A model generated the notes under the pieces. It did no database searches and was not told the origin of the DNA. It saw only the letters and a program-made list of their open reading frames with translations. A DNA stretch of 64,000 nucleotides, from contig JAANDG010000144.1 of NCBI GenBank assembly GCA_036852015.1, positions 124,001 through 188,000 on the forward strand, in the 5' to 3' direction. Below, in pieces: positions 40,453 through 53,334 of the stretch (position 1 is its first letter; each line of letters begins with the position of its first letter). Origin of the DNA: Pelodera strongyloides (Eukaryota; Nematoda; Chromadorea; Rhabditida; Rhabditidae). Position numbers and translations under genes: made by a program.

Positions 40453-40458
40453 TTTATT
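40453..40458 (-). terminator. Poly(A) signal overlapping the DUF148 stop codon
   Basis: On the minus strand the stop TAA (40459-40457) overlaps AATAAA (40458-40453) by two bases. If used, the 3' UTR would be only about 15-25 nt. Confidence 0.5.
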
Positions 40459-42692
40459 AAATCAGGTTTTCATGTGCGTTGATTACCTTTGCCGGCTTTT
40501 TGAACATTTTGTACGGTATCTTCGGGGGTTTCACGAGGCTTCTCTGAGAATCGTATAGATAATGCACGCTGGGTTTTTCTAATTGTAAGCAGTTGCAAAC
40601 GGTACAACCGCTTTTTTATGTTTGTAGCATAAGTATTAGCAAATCCGAAGGTAAGGGAGAATTGAGATTCTACCTTGAAAATACCGCGCTTCATTCCGAA
40701 GGGTCCTCTGATCATGCCGAATGGGTGGTGGGGCTTGTGGGGGAAGGGGGGACGGGGGCCCATTACCGCCATGATCATATGGGCGACAACGGCCTCCTTG
40801 CGATCGAGGTCATCGAAGATCTGTCTCAACTGCAATGATGATTATTATCAGCTTATTTTACAAGAGTGTCGAATAGCCGAATACATCTTGCCGGATAGCT
40901 CATAGTACTGGATCTTCCACTGTGATTGTGTCCGTTTAGCCAACTTTAACAGGTCAGCTATTTAATGACGATGGAGAAATGCAAACCTTCTTGAACTCCT
41001 GTTTACGAGTCAGCGTCTCGTCACGAAGGACGGAATCGACTTGGTCGAAAGTGTTGGGAAGGAGTGACAGAACCTTCTGGATCTTTTGCTTTGTCTCACC
41101 GGCGGACTGCTCCATTTTCCTTTCGAACCTGGCGACAGCCTTCTGAAAAGCGAAACTAATTAGAGAGGTCGCAGCGGGTCACTTTGTTAAGGTATGAGAT
41201 AGTTATATATTTACCGTCCATTTATCTAGTAACACAACGATGTCACTCAGTCACTCAGTCACTTATAATTTACAATCATATTACATTATATTCAGTATGT
41301 TTCCCACCTGGACGTCCTCGCTCTGCTTCTGAGCCCACAGTTCAACCTCCTTCTTGAAGTCGCTCTTTGGCAGATTCTCGTTCTCCAGAAGTTTCATGAA
41401 CTCTTCGCGGGCCTCTTCGGTGACATTCTGAGGAAAATACGCTTATATATTTGTATTTATTTCCTGTGCTATCTTCATACTCACATATATAAAACATATT
41501 TTTGTTCTTTGCTCTTGTTCACGTAAACTCCAGTATGTTTTGTTTCACATATTATCATTGTATACTTACCTTAAGGAATGGGGGTGGTGGGGGAGGGAAG
41601 TGTGGGCGAGGTCCACCAATGAGTCCAGCGAACGGACCGCCGAATGGAGGTGGGGGAGGGAAGGGGAATCCCATTGGTCCAGGCATACCAGGCATGGGTC
41701 CCTCAGGGAGTGACTCGGGTCCGGCTTCAGGTCCCCCATGGGGAGGAGGAGGTGGGGGAGCAAATCTGGGTCTGAACATTCCTAGAAGGAAGTAGACTGT
41801 GGAAGAGGTCTCTCTCGTCAGGTCGTCAAGGATGGCGTGCTTCTGAAATAGGAATTAAAACTATGCAAATATTGAAGCAAACACTCAGAAAAACCAACAA
41901 ATTACACTGGATTTTTTTATACTTCCAACGTATGTGTCGTCATTGAAACAAACCTGCTTTCTGCGCTCCTTGCGGGTCAGTTGATCATTTTCGTAGAGGG
42001 CACGGACTTGTTCCATAGCTGGTCCAAGCTCCTTGAGGACCTTGTCCAATTTTTCCTTAGATTCCTGCTTGTGCTCCTCCTTCTTCTTTTCGAAATCAGC
42101 TACTTGCTTCTGAAGAAAGCGCAAGTAATAAATTACACTCAATTTGCATAAAACAAAAACTCTAAACCTTCTAACTCATGCTTTTTTTCCCTAATCGAAA
42201 TCCGCATAAAGTATATCCGTACCTGAACAGATGCACTCTGCTTCTGTGCCCAAGCATAGACCTGTGCTTTGAAATCTCCACGGGATAGGTTCTCGTTCTC
42301 GAAAAGCTTCATGAACTCATCACGGGCGTCCTCGTCGACATCCTGTAAAATTAACTGGTAATTTCTTAGTCAGGGTTCACTTTTCAACTGATTTTACACT
42401 CAAAGAAGACGCGATGCATTCCTAAGTACACCATGATCTGGCGCGGCTAATATAGACTGCTACCGTAAGAACTGTGAGTAAGACAGTGGGCGAACAAAAT
42501 GTTATTTACCTTAAGGAATGGTGGTGGTGGGGGTGGCCCACGGGGTCCAAATGGCATCATTCCCATGCCCATTGGAGGCATTCCGAATGGTGGATGCATT
42601 CCCATTCCCATAGGGGGCATTCCCGGGTGCTGTTGCACATCGGACGGGCGGGCAGCCACCCCAGCAATTAAGCAGACGAGGAGCAACTTCAT
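40457..42692 (-). CDS. Secreted SXP/RAL-2 (DUF148) protein with two domains
   Basis: Nematode-specific secreted family known from parasite surface and excretory antigens; biochemical role unclear, cation binding reported for relatives. Exons: 42692-42510, 42342-42223, 42109-41954, 41842-41570, 41427-41308, 41142-40987, 40829-40674, 40543-40457; 416 aa, all introns phase 0. Signal peptide 1-14, then a Met/Pro/Gly-rich linker (GMPPMGMGM) ending PPPPPPFLK. DUF148 unit 1 spans about 62-175 (DEFMKLFENENLSRGDFKA, WAQKQS, coiled coil KKKEEHKQESKEKLDKVL). A second Gly/Pro-rich linker also ends PPPPPPFLK. Unit 2 spans about 245-356 with the same motifs (EEFMKLLENENLPKSDFKK, WAQKQS). The C-terminus is basic and Pro-rich. 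Most family members have one domain in 150-200 aa, so this is a doubled form. An acceptor (tgttgcag) ends 1 nt before the ATG. The last-exon acceptor is chosen by phase. Confidence 0.9.
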
Positions 42693-42913
42693 CCTGCAAC
42701 ACTGATAACATTTAGTTTCTGGCAAAATGCTGAGCGATACTGTGCGACAAAACAATTCGACAAAACAGCGAGCAAGCAGAATGGTAAGGTGGTTCGAAAA
42801 AAATGCAACTTATGAGATGTCAGAGAAACTTTGGATCCGTAAACAGTGCTCTTCACTCATCCAATGAACTGGAAAACAGCAAGATGAACTGCTGAATTCG
42901 CTCTGCCTTATCG

Positions 42914-42921
42914 CTTATATA
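42914..42921 (-). promoter_or_regulatory. TATA box of the DUF148 gene, with GATA motifs
   Basis: TATATAAG on the minus strand about 222 nt upstream of the ATG. GATAAG lies a few bases downstream of it (42907-42912), and a plus-strand TGATAA is next to the ATG (about 42702). GATA sites near a TATA box are usual in strongly expressed nematode gut genes; gut expression here is inference. Confidence 0.5.
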
Positions 42922-42929
42922 CCATCCCT

Positions 42930-45113
42930 GGGTATTTATCTGCATCGTGGGTCCATTTACACGGAGGGCGGAGCAGTTCGTATGTGTATACAACAGTGAG
43001 ACTTTTTACCCGCAGGCGCTCTCACCTATGACCAAAGGGAGGGGGACTAACTACTTCACAGCGCACAAATATATGTGCAGATATAGAGATCAGCAACAAA
43101 AGAGCCTGTCCTGCACAGCAATTGTGCCTCTTGGAATCCTGACTCACAATCTAGTGCATTTAAATTTCCAGTTCATGGGGAAGGTCAACAAAATTGACAT
43201 AAATGGATGGCCAGTGACTAACATGCTTAATTGTTCTATATTTACAATGGGCGAGATACTGTTGATGAACTGGGGGATTGCTTCTGCTGAAGAGATCTCG
43301 TTGGATGATTTTTGAAGAAAGGTCGATTGTCTTATATAGCACTTTGGATGGTGTTGATCACTGTGACTCATTGTTTGTATTCCCTTATTTGATGGCCGGT
43401 TGGGTGGCCTGAGGGCTTATCCAGAAATCTCGAACAAAACGTCCCGTTAGTTTGGACAGTATTTGTGGGAAAATGAACTATAAACAATGGACTGGGTGTG
43501 ATTTACGACTGAGTTAGATAAACCGTAATTACTGTTTGTTTGAGCAGACATCAGAAATTGTTTAGCCAATATGGAATCTTTTTACCTTTGCTGTTCACTT
43601 CAGGTCATTTTTAATTATTAGTTTTTGCTCTACTTTCCTATCAACTCGTTCCCCATCTCGCTCTGTTTTTTTTTGCATATTACAAACCTCGCAATAACCA
43701 AGCACCGTTTTCAGAACTGAGGTTAGTGTCTCGATGTCTAACACAGGTGTCTCGATATCTGCTAACAAACTGCAATACACAGTCACGAGTTGTTGGTTTT
43801 GTTTATTTACAGGATAAACTCTTTAGAGGGTGTTAGGCGGGGTCACTCGATTTTACACTCAAACAAGACACCCTTTTTTTAGTTCCTTGCGGAAGTGGTG
43901 CCAGTATGTATGTGTATGGAACTTGCATAGATGGTGGCTTTTTTCTCCACATAGTGTTTTTTGTTTTTGCTTTCTTTTCGACTTTAAAGCTGACTAGCCT
44001 CTCATTTATTTATAATAAAAGAACACGACAGTGATTTGCATAGAACATATTCGACTTTTCTTTTCGACTTTAATGACTGTATAAAGCTGTTTTCAACTTT
44101 AAAGCTGATCAATTGTGTGTAATTGCCAGATGCCAGACATTGTTCTGTGCAAATTACTCTCGTGTTCCTTTACAGATAAATAAATTAGTGTCCAACATTG
44201 TTTTTGCGCCAGCTTGGAATTCCCAAAAATGTTATTTACAAATAGTTAGACGCGCGTGAATTGGTCAATCTGCGTTGAGTGCTAATATGGGAAAACTGAG
44301 TGGAGGAGTAAAAGAAGCACAGCGGGGCAGAGTGTCGAGTTGGTTTAGAGACTGTGAAAAACAGAGCGAGGGAGAAAGAAGTCAGACAAAGGAGGGAGCA
44401 CAATCGCACTTATAGAATGGACCACTGTCGAGTCTTTATGGTAAACCCCCGTTCGGGTCCTAATAAGGATGCAGTTCGAAAATACACTATGGTTCGGAAG
44501 TACACTGGGGTTTCCGCAGTGTATTTCACTGTACAGTCTCTCCATCCTTTTACTCACCCTGTTTAGAATATTTTCACCATTCTCCTAGTATATTTAGATA
44601 CATGAATATCGTACTAAGCACGGTGATGTAATCGAACACAAATGTCAACTACTAATCAAGAATAATTTCTTAAACTTTATTATCGAGACACATGTAAAAT
44701 CAGATCTTAAGTGAAAATAATTGGGTTTGGAAGTGAAAGACAATGCAAAACTACTTTGGATAAAACGAAAGCATAATGGCAGAATTGGAAAATAGTGAGT
44801 CTTAATGAGCAAACAATATTCGAACATCTAAATAAAAAAGACATGCTGAACGAAACTCATTTCTAAGATAAATGCGTTGAGTTTCCTGCATTAATACATA
44901 TAAACAACAATAAAGTATTTGACATACTTGCCTCTAAAGCCTAAAGGTCCAAAAACACTAAATATTAACACTCATTATTGGAAAAATGGCGTACATATTT
45001 TACTTCCGACTTATTATTGATGTAAATAGGTAAGCAGCTTACGTGGGTCTGCTTAGCTATGCTGAATTCTTTTTTTTTGTCGGTGGCACATATTAATAAA
45101 GATAAAAGTATAA
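42930..45113. other. Spacer between DUF148 and ZP-like genes
   Basis: No gene is supported. Open frames at 42947-43315 and 44354-44566 have no splice support or recognisable motif, and their opposite strands are equally open. The right end holds the 3' region of the ZP-like gene. Confidence 0.45.
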
Positions 45114-48100
45114 TTATACGGGTACAGAATGGGTATACATGGCTCTTCGTACTGTTTCTTCTCTGTAGTTTTCTTCACTTGGCGACGGCGGTGGCGGATA
45201 GTGGGTGCGACGTTCGCTATGGTTCACTGAAACAAAGTCTCACCTACACGAATAAATGAAGTTCCAGTCCGACGCTTCAGTAATTCAAAACTGGAAAACG
45301 ACTCGTCGCTGGCTTACGGTCAAGAAACAAGGTATCATGAGAAGCAAGTTAATAGTGATGGTTGCTAAATGTGATAGCGCAGCTCCAAGTCTTACCGGAG
45401 ATATGCGGAATGGTCATTGGTGTCGGGAAGAACTTGTCTTCATCGTCGTCGATGATTCGTCGCTCTTCGATGTACCTGAAGATGGGTTTTTAGTAAAAGA
45501 GATATGATGTCAAGTTGCAGCCTCAGAAAGACCCACTTGTTCCAAGTACCAATTCTCCCCTTTATTATATAGGTTCGTTAGACAATGCTTACTTGGTAGT
45601 GGTTGTAGTTTTCACTTCTTTGTCTACAATGAATTCATCATCTTCGTGGTCAAACTCACGGTTCGTCCTTGTGAGCTGCAATTATGTCACATACATATTT
45701 GTTTTTCAAACATATACATACATATACACACAATCGGTGCATCGGTGCACAGTAACAAGATAAGGAAGAAAATAGTCAACTAGATGAGCCACTGACGTAA
45801 CCCTGGGTCTGTGCACGCTTATGTGTGTTAGTGTCCGATAGTGTCCAGCTACTGGGTTTATAGTGCTCGGCTAATACACGCTCTTGTTATAAGTCCCAAA
45901 AATCCTACTTGTTTCCTTATCACCTTTCAATAGATCTCATTTGTTTTTCAAACATTTTACTCTGTGTTGGCTTTTGTGCGCATCTCACTGATGTAACAAA
46001 GTATTATTAGATTAGGATACTCTGATTTCACAATACGTGCCTCATCATATCCTCCAGCGTGAGCGACAATATTTCCGCTGCTGTGATGTCGAGACAGGTC
46101 GTGAACAAATGCTTCGTTTCTGAAGGAAGTCCTTTTTTATTACTATATATATGCATGCTGTTCCTAATTCAAATTCCTCCTTATGTTACTATTTTGGCGT
46201 GTCTAAAATTATAGCAAACAAGAATTATAAACAATATTTACCTGTGTCCCATTTCCATAGTGCTGTCATTGCTGTTGTAGACTGAGTTTCGTGACCTGAA
46301 AGTGTCAACAACTATCTAAATGTAAGAAAGAAACACAAGGTCCATGCAAGGATAATCACTGCTTCCAAACAGACCTTCGTCCAGAATCTTCTTCGTAATA
46401 CCGGTCCTCTCGAAGTTCTTGATCATCATAAGCCGCGTAGTTGTGTGGACTTCTTGACCGATGTTTTCTGTAGTATTAATTTTTTTACGAGACGGGTAAC
46501 TTTATACGGCATGTGCAATAAGACTGCATGATGTGCGCTTCCTTCCGTTTAATGCACTTTATTTCATCTTTTTTTCTGTTTTTCAATGACCCACTTGTAA
46601 TGTCCAATACGTCCCGTATTCACATTATAGACGGCTCCGTCCTCTTCGAATTCCCTCTCGTAATCTCTGCGCTCTCTCATGTCCGAATAGTCCCTCCTCG
46701 ATTGATGTGCCGCACCTGAAGCTGCTGCACCTCCTGCTATCACAGCGAGATTGCCATCGTCGAATGTTCGGGCGTCTGTTATATTATTTAATATACCCAT
46801 GTGAGACATTAGACACCATGTCGGACAGGAAAAAAATATATGAAAAGCATCGAATGGACTCTATCTGCTTATTGTCATACGAACGGTAAATCCAAATTCA
46901 CCTCTGTGTTCCTCATACACTGTCATTGTACCAACATTGTTTTCTGTGGATGTGGCAGCACTGGTCACAGTTTTCCTAGCAGGAGGAGGTGGTGGTGGGG
47001 TTATGACCGTAGTCTTCTTCTTTGTCATAGCACGCTGAATTCGAAAATTTGCATGCATGCACTAGCGAGCGTTCACGGAAAGCGACTTTACCATTGAACG
47101 TATATTGAACAAAAAAAGTCTTAAAAACAACGAGCTCGTGTCGCTAACAATTGTGGGCATTCTAGAACACATGCAACGTTGCGAAGTGATACTACAAGTA
47201 TGTACTGATTTAACATCCTTCTGTATAGTATACTGGAGATATTCTAAAACGGTATCCCTCAACATCTAGTTTAACTAACGAACGGGAACAAAGCAACCAT
47301 TCGTTTATTCGAATATTGTGCATGTAGATTTTAGGAATTTATTTTCGACGGTTGGCTGTTTATGAGTCACATTCGCGCAACTCTCTGTGCAGCGATTTCC
47401 TGCATCTTACTTTTCTAAAGCATAGCCAGCAGCAGAGTGCCAGACAGCACAGCAAGAGTAGAAGAAGTAGTAGGAAGATAATCAACCACAGCCACCATGG
47501 AAGACCCCAGAAGTGTCCAGACGAATGATGAACGATAACACCTGAAATACGTTACTGATCGTGATCTAATTGATAGAAAAAGAAGGCAGTGAATTGACAC
47601 GCATGTCATGCTGTGAGTGGAGGGTAACACAGTGCTGCTAATATACTACATTTTGCCTGGCAGCTAATGCAATGCGCCATTACAAATTGATGACCGTAGA
47701 GTAACAATGACGGTGCGAATTACAATAATGGTGCAATAATAGTTATATTGCAATAATAGTTATATTGCAATAATAGTTATATTCACGATCACTTGTGCCG
47801 TACTTCATTTTTCCTACAGCTAGATCAGCTAGGGAATGGGTGCATGTATAATCAGGGATGCTACCAAGCCACACACACTTCTGCACATTTCTTACCCCCT
47901 CCCTGAGCACTATCATGCGGTAGAGGTAAAGGAGGTGGTATATAACCACCGCCCCCTCCACCATACTGATCACCGATTGCATAATCTGAAAGATTACACC
48001 ATGAAATACTGATATTATTATGTCTCTTAAGCAGAAGAAAGTGCACGAACAGCAAACTAAACCTAATATTTATTTGTTTGCGTTGTACGGAGTCCTTTAT

Positions 48101-50225
48101 AAAAGGTGGATTCACAATATAATTGTTAACTACGAAAGACCGTGGGTAAATATAACAAGCAGTTTAGTAAAATTTGATACACTGTTAATGAATAGAAGAG
48201 GAGCACGGGAAAATCTACTCCTATACACTTTCTACACACTACCTCACCATGAATAGCGTCGTACTGGACGCCTTTTGTATAGTATGATGAGCCTGCAAAT
48301 GACTGTATGAAGCAGTTCTCAATATAAGCGATATAAAGGAATTATAAACTAGGTTGTAGTAACTACCTCCTCCTCCACCCGGTGGAACGTATAAATTAAG
48401 CTGAATGGTTTCGCATGGATATGTTCCCAGAAAAGGGCGACGAACGCAGGATTTCTATAAAAAAAAAGACGGTCAAATCTCAGTTTCGGCTCCACCTTGC
48501 TAAGCTTTTCTTACAATCCGTTTTCATGATCAGTACAGTGGACACTGATACTCCCTCTGAATACCTCGAATTTTCATTTTGTTTTCTTTCAGCTATTACG
48601 AATGTGTTCATTTTCCGAGAAATGAATCTTGATAATGTTATTGTTGTCCAGGAAAAGCACAGTGATAGCCCACCTCCGCACAGGCACAGCACCGGTACAC
48701 TTTGATTGTGCACTCAAAGTTCAATGAATCGGAATTGGCCACAAGATGAACAAGAGTCCTTTTCACAGAGCCCGTTGTTCTTCCATAGGCCTCCGTTTCC
48801 CACACTTGGAGGAATGTTGAAGTACAATGAAGACACCTGAAGTAACTTTTTTTGTTCCAGACAGGATTAAAAACGTTTCGTCATTCAAGAAGCCGTTGAT
48901 TTTAACAGACACCCTGGCCCATGAAATACACACGAAAATCAATCGAGGAGGGACTAGTTATCATATGACAGTCACTGCGTTCTCGATACATCACAGTATT
49001 CTTCAGTAGTACACTTAATAAAACTAATAAAGCAAAATCAAGTTGCAGTACGACTTTCTTTCTATACAAACTGTTTCCTCTGATGTCTTCGCGTATTTTC
49101 TCTGTTCTCATTTTTCGTGTCTGCATGCAATCGTATAATAACCTCCCGCCATTTTATTTATAGGCGCAGATCGTCGAATGTAATGCCACCTTTTCGTAAA
49201 AAGGTGAAAGCTTGGAACCGAACGCGCATTGAAAAGAAATGTCCAAAACAAACATGATAATGCGTGCAATAAGGAAAGAACGCCGTCGAGTGCAAGCATT
49301 CATGATTTGTTCTCTTTATATTTCCTGATTACGTTGTCGGTTTAGGGGTTCATGTATGAAAGTTGCATACTCCTCAGTTTTTAATGAAAATTCCCTAGTT
49401 TTAAATGATTTGAGTAAACTATACATTTCTCGAAATCGCACGACGGGGCATGTTGGGACGAGTCATATGTTCTTAGTCATTTGCCAAACGGTTTTGGACA
49501 ACACTAAGAGTATTTGTATTGTGTCTGCCGAAAGCAGATTGAAACAAAACAAAACAAAACAAAATGCATGCAGTGGAGTCAAAAAAATGTGAGCTCTACG
49601 AAAAGTCTGATGTTGGTGCAAGGCAATGTGTTAGGGTACAGTAATCGGAACCTGAGGTAACAATCCGTCAATTAAGGCAAATGAAAAATTGCAATCCACC
49701 CCACAATTACAGTGATCTATTAATGACTCACCCGTAGTCCACCATAAATCTTTCTTGTCCATTGAGCACACAACTTTCTATCATATAATCGTAAGATGTC
49801 GTGTCCATAAGCAGCACTTCAAACGTGTATGGTGCGCCTATTTGGATCTGAAGATATGCTTAATTTGTCGTATATCCTCGAGGGCCAGATCAAGAAGAAA
49901 AAACCCAACATTTATAAAAAGAAACATACACTGGTTGGAGTAAGCCCCTGATTCGGCGGTAGACGATCCCGCAGACCAATGTGACCTTAATATTTACAAC
50001 GAATCAGCGTAACGGTCAATTACATCAAGATCGCTGCTTTGAAGGAATGGTAAAAAAATCTATCGGGCGAGGTATATTGTAGAGTAGGTGCAAAGTTGTA
50101 ATAAAAGTAAAGAATTAAAGCGTACCTGGGTGTATGTATAGCTGTGGGCTGATTCCAGCCTGCCCATTTGTTTTGTGCAGTAGAAGTGATAATATTGGTA
50201 TTAATATACAATTTATTGAACCCAT
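45114..50225 (-). CDS. Single-pass membrane protein with ZP-C-like ectodomain
   Basis: Probable cuticlin-like apical surface or extracellular-matrix protein. Exons: 50225-50126, 49985-49932, 49858-49732, 48836-48674, 48454-48367, 48292-48248, 47985-47896, 47541-47411, 47034-46902, 46775-46595, 46467-46375, 46295-46242, 46119-46032, 45675-45593, 45475-45396, 45226-45114; 540 aa with all phases closed. Signal peptide 1-23. Residues about 50-180 read like the C-terminal half of a ZP domain: IGAPYTFEVLL, YDYMIESC, VDYGC, LNFECTIKVYRCC, with cysteines in KSC and YPC. Gly and Pro runs (VPPGGGGG, GGGGGGYIPPP) lead to a strong membrane helix (about 234-260). The 275-residue cytoplasmic tail is rich in R, D, Y and E, has PPPPPPARK and ends HSVPV, a possible PDZ ligand. 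No ZP-N half or furin site is obvious. The acceptor for exon 3 was chosen by phase; the stronger tcttcag at 49848 would break frame. Confidence 0.75.
47733..47783. repeat. 17-bp tandem repeat, three copies
   Basis: The unit gcaataatagttatatt is repeated three times without change. It lies in an intron of the ZP-like gene. Confidence 0.85.
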
Positions 50226-53200
50226 TCTAAATAGACCAGAAGAAAGGTTAAATTAGTACGTAACTTAAATCTCTGGAATAAATAAATGAGAAAAGACCAA
50301 GTTAACGGTAATAGGACAAGAAGACAAAAAAAAAACAAGTCAGAAAGTTGTGTGTATTTTTCCCAGAAATAGTATGACTAGCATTCCTCGGAAGGCATTT
50401 ACTCACACGACAGCTCATGCAAACGTAGCAGAACAGATACACAAATACACACATAGACATAGGATGGGAAGATACATGAAAATACACTGAAACTCTATCA
50501 GGGAGACTTAGCTCGGGCTCATTTCGAGTATATACGATATATTTATTATTGACTACTTTGCCCTTATGTTAAGTTTGCGGTGCATTGCATATTAAGGAAT
50601 GCTTAGAGAATGATATCCTGGACTCTGCAATTTGCATGTGATACAATACAGTTAAAATCAAAAACCTCACGGCTCAAAATTAGCATAAAAATATTGTCGG
50701 ATTTGGTAAAATAGTAAAGGTTGTGCAGTGAAATGCATGCCCCTGGTACGGTTATCGAAATCTCATTATTCTCTTTTTTTGTTACCGCAACAGACAGCAC
50801 AATGCGGTAACCAAATGCTTATATCCAGTTTCGCTCCCGGCAATTGTTGAAGACCGTTGGATAGCTTTTGTTTTCGGGTACACATTCTTTTATCTAGTTA
50901 ATAACTTAGAAAAACGATGAGTTGTATGACTCTAACTAATGTTCTGATAATAGATATGAAGGAGGTAGCAATTGGCTTCAGAGAACATTAATCGTTTAAA
51001 GAAATTGCGTCAAGCGCGACGAATGCTAATTGTGTTCTTGTTATCAGAAATAGTTTTTAAGCGAGTATTGTCTTCTAGGAATAAATCCTGGAATTACGAT
51101 TCGTAAAGTTGCGCGGAAACCTCTGGTGTAAAGAAATGTGGAAAAAAGATAGCAAAGCTTAATCATATTTCCATTACTCACGCGAGACTATTATTGCATG
51201 TAATCGGGCGATGGAAATTTCGAGACGAAATGTATCTATATCAGTAATATGAAAACGATGGGCGGTGCGCTTTTGCTTGCCTCGACGCCTTAGTCATACA
51301 AATCTGAATGTATGGAAAAAAGAAGCGAAAGCAAGAGGAATTCGAGGTATTGTTGACGGAAAAGGGTAAAAGAATCCACAGTGGGAGAGAGGAGATACTA
51401 CGGTTGGAACACACTGCCTACATTATGTTATTGCAACTTACCTTATGAAAATTCATAACAAAACGTTTACCTGCACCTGCTCATAAGTATTGTGAGAAAT
51501 GCCGAACAGTACACAGTCTTCAGTCCATAAGCGCTATTTATGTTAGAATCTATATTTAATACAAATATAGTAGGTTAACTTGCAAGCAGCGCCCAAACTA
51601 TAAAAAGGATAAATATCGTGAGAAGACAGAACTAATGGGATATTCTTTCCAAAGAACTTATGTAAGTTCAGTTTTTTTCTGAATTCAATAAAATGAGACG
51701 AACATGAATCATTAGAATGTTAGAGCATGATTAATGGCGGTCCTAGAAAGAAATTCTAGTGATTCCACGGTTGTGAAAGATGGGTTTGCCAAGTCTTTGT
51801 GCGTAATAAATTATTTATATGTATAATCATAACAGAAGAATTCATTGCAACTTCTACTTGTTTCATCAATTCTTACTTGCATCGAATTTGAGAGTTTAAC
51901 AAACAATACCAATAGGGGTCTACTTCAGAAGGACATGTGCTCTCTGTAATTCTCCCCAGGTTTTATAGTAATATGCTAATCTTTCATCACAAGTCACTGG
52001 AAAAATATCCCAGAAGATTTAGTGTTGCATTAAGCGACATTCCCGCTAAGGTTAGAAAATAAGGAGCAATACTACTTACAGATGCTTGATTTGCATCTAA
52101 CGACTTACCAAACAGAAAAAATGGCACGCCAGAATGTCTTATTATTACTAATACAATATGTGTAGAATTACAAACTGTACATTTTGCTTAAAGTTAGTAG
52201 GTCTCTGCAGATTGTCAAGAAAAGTGTGCCCAATTTCCATCGTGTGTAGTCGGCTGACGTTAGTTCAGGGTGCGGCATAAGCGCGTGCGTCGCACGCGTT
52301 CTTACTGAACTTTCGCAATATTTGTCGATTTCGCTTCCTTCTACGTATCTACAAATAACAATCGCGCGCTCGAACCGTCCCCTGAAGTACCGATTAAGGT
52401 TAAAAGAAGTGAAGTGTCTAAACAGGAGGCAGCGGTAAGAGGTCTGCTTTACGAAGGTTTATACGTCTGAGATTTAAAGCGGTGTAGCACGTGGTTTTGA
52501 AACCTATGCAATTTGTGATCGCAGATGCCTATCAACATATAAAAATAATCTGCTGTAAATGTTGTTTGTTGTGAGACTATAGTATCCACGATGTTGGTTT
52601 AAATTATCGCTTAAATAGACTAAGTAAGCGTTTGAACATAGGCAAGCTCTCGCTTGCGCTTATGTATTCATTTGATGCAATTATTGCTTGCATCATTAAT
52701 TCAAACATTTTTACAGTGTGTAACAAAAATTGAAAATGATAACGGGTGTGGTGTTTTTAAAAAATTCCTGTATTCAAAGGTTAAAAAGGAAAATGGATAT
52801 TTTCTTTCAAACGTTCACAAAATTTGCAATGAAATAAGCTTCCAGTAAGGAAAATGGTTTTCAAACGTCTAGTTTCTCACTTCCTCAAAACGCATAACAA
52901 GCACCGTTTTTGCATATTGACCAACGCTCTTTTTGTGCGCACTTCACAGATGTGATACCATGCTCAATTTGCTTTCTCTCTCTCCATATTGGTTTTGCGC
53001 GTGAAGACCTCAATTAAGCGGGAATTTCACCAACCAAGAATATAAAATATCATGAATGGTAATCGTGCGTAGCATTTTGAAAATAATGTATTTAGGGAAA
53101 TACATTACACAGGATGAGATGTGTTTTGGAGTTATAACTAGATCGGGGTAAAATGCTTTTGGTAGAAGAAAACAATGACCAGGATTCATTTTTATCGCTG

Positions 53201-53297
53201 ATTTGTTGTGAACGAACAAGAAGTTGGTATTAAAAATTCGCCAGGTTTTTCATAAGCAACGATTTTATAAGCGACGACCGTGCGCTGCATCCGTTTT

Positions 53298-53334
53298 ATA
53301 CTATTTGTGACCTTACAGTGGTCACAAATAGTAT
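53298..53334. repeat. Perfect inverted repeat, 15-bp stem
   Basis: Arms 53298-53312 and 53320-53334 are perfect complements with a 7-nt loop. Confidence 0.85.

Noticed and set aside
41570..41795. Gly-rich plus-strand frame opposite the DUF148 linker
   Set aside because: It is the mirror image of the Pro-rich linker coding sequence on the minus strand.
42947..43315. 122-codon plus-strand frame upstream of the DUF148 gene
   Set aside because: GTG start, promoter region of the opposite gene, equal openness on the minus strand and no recognisable protein features.
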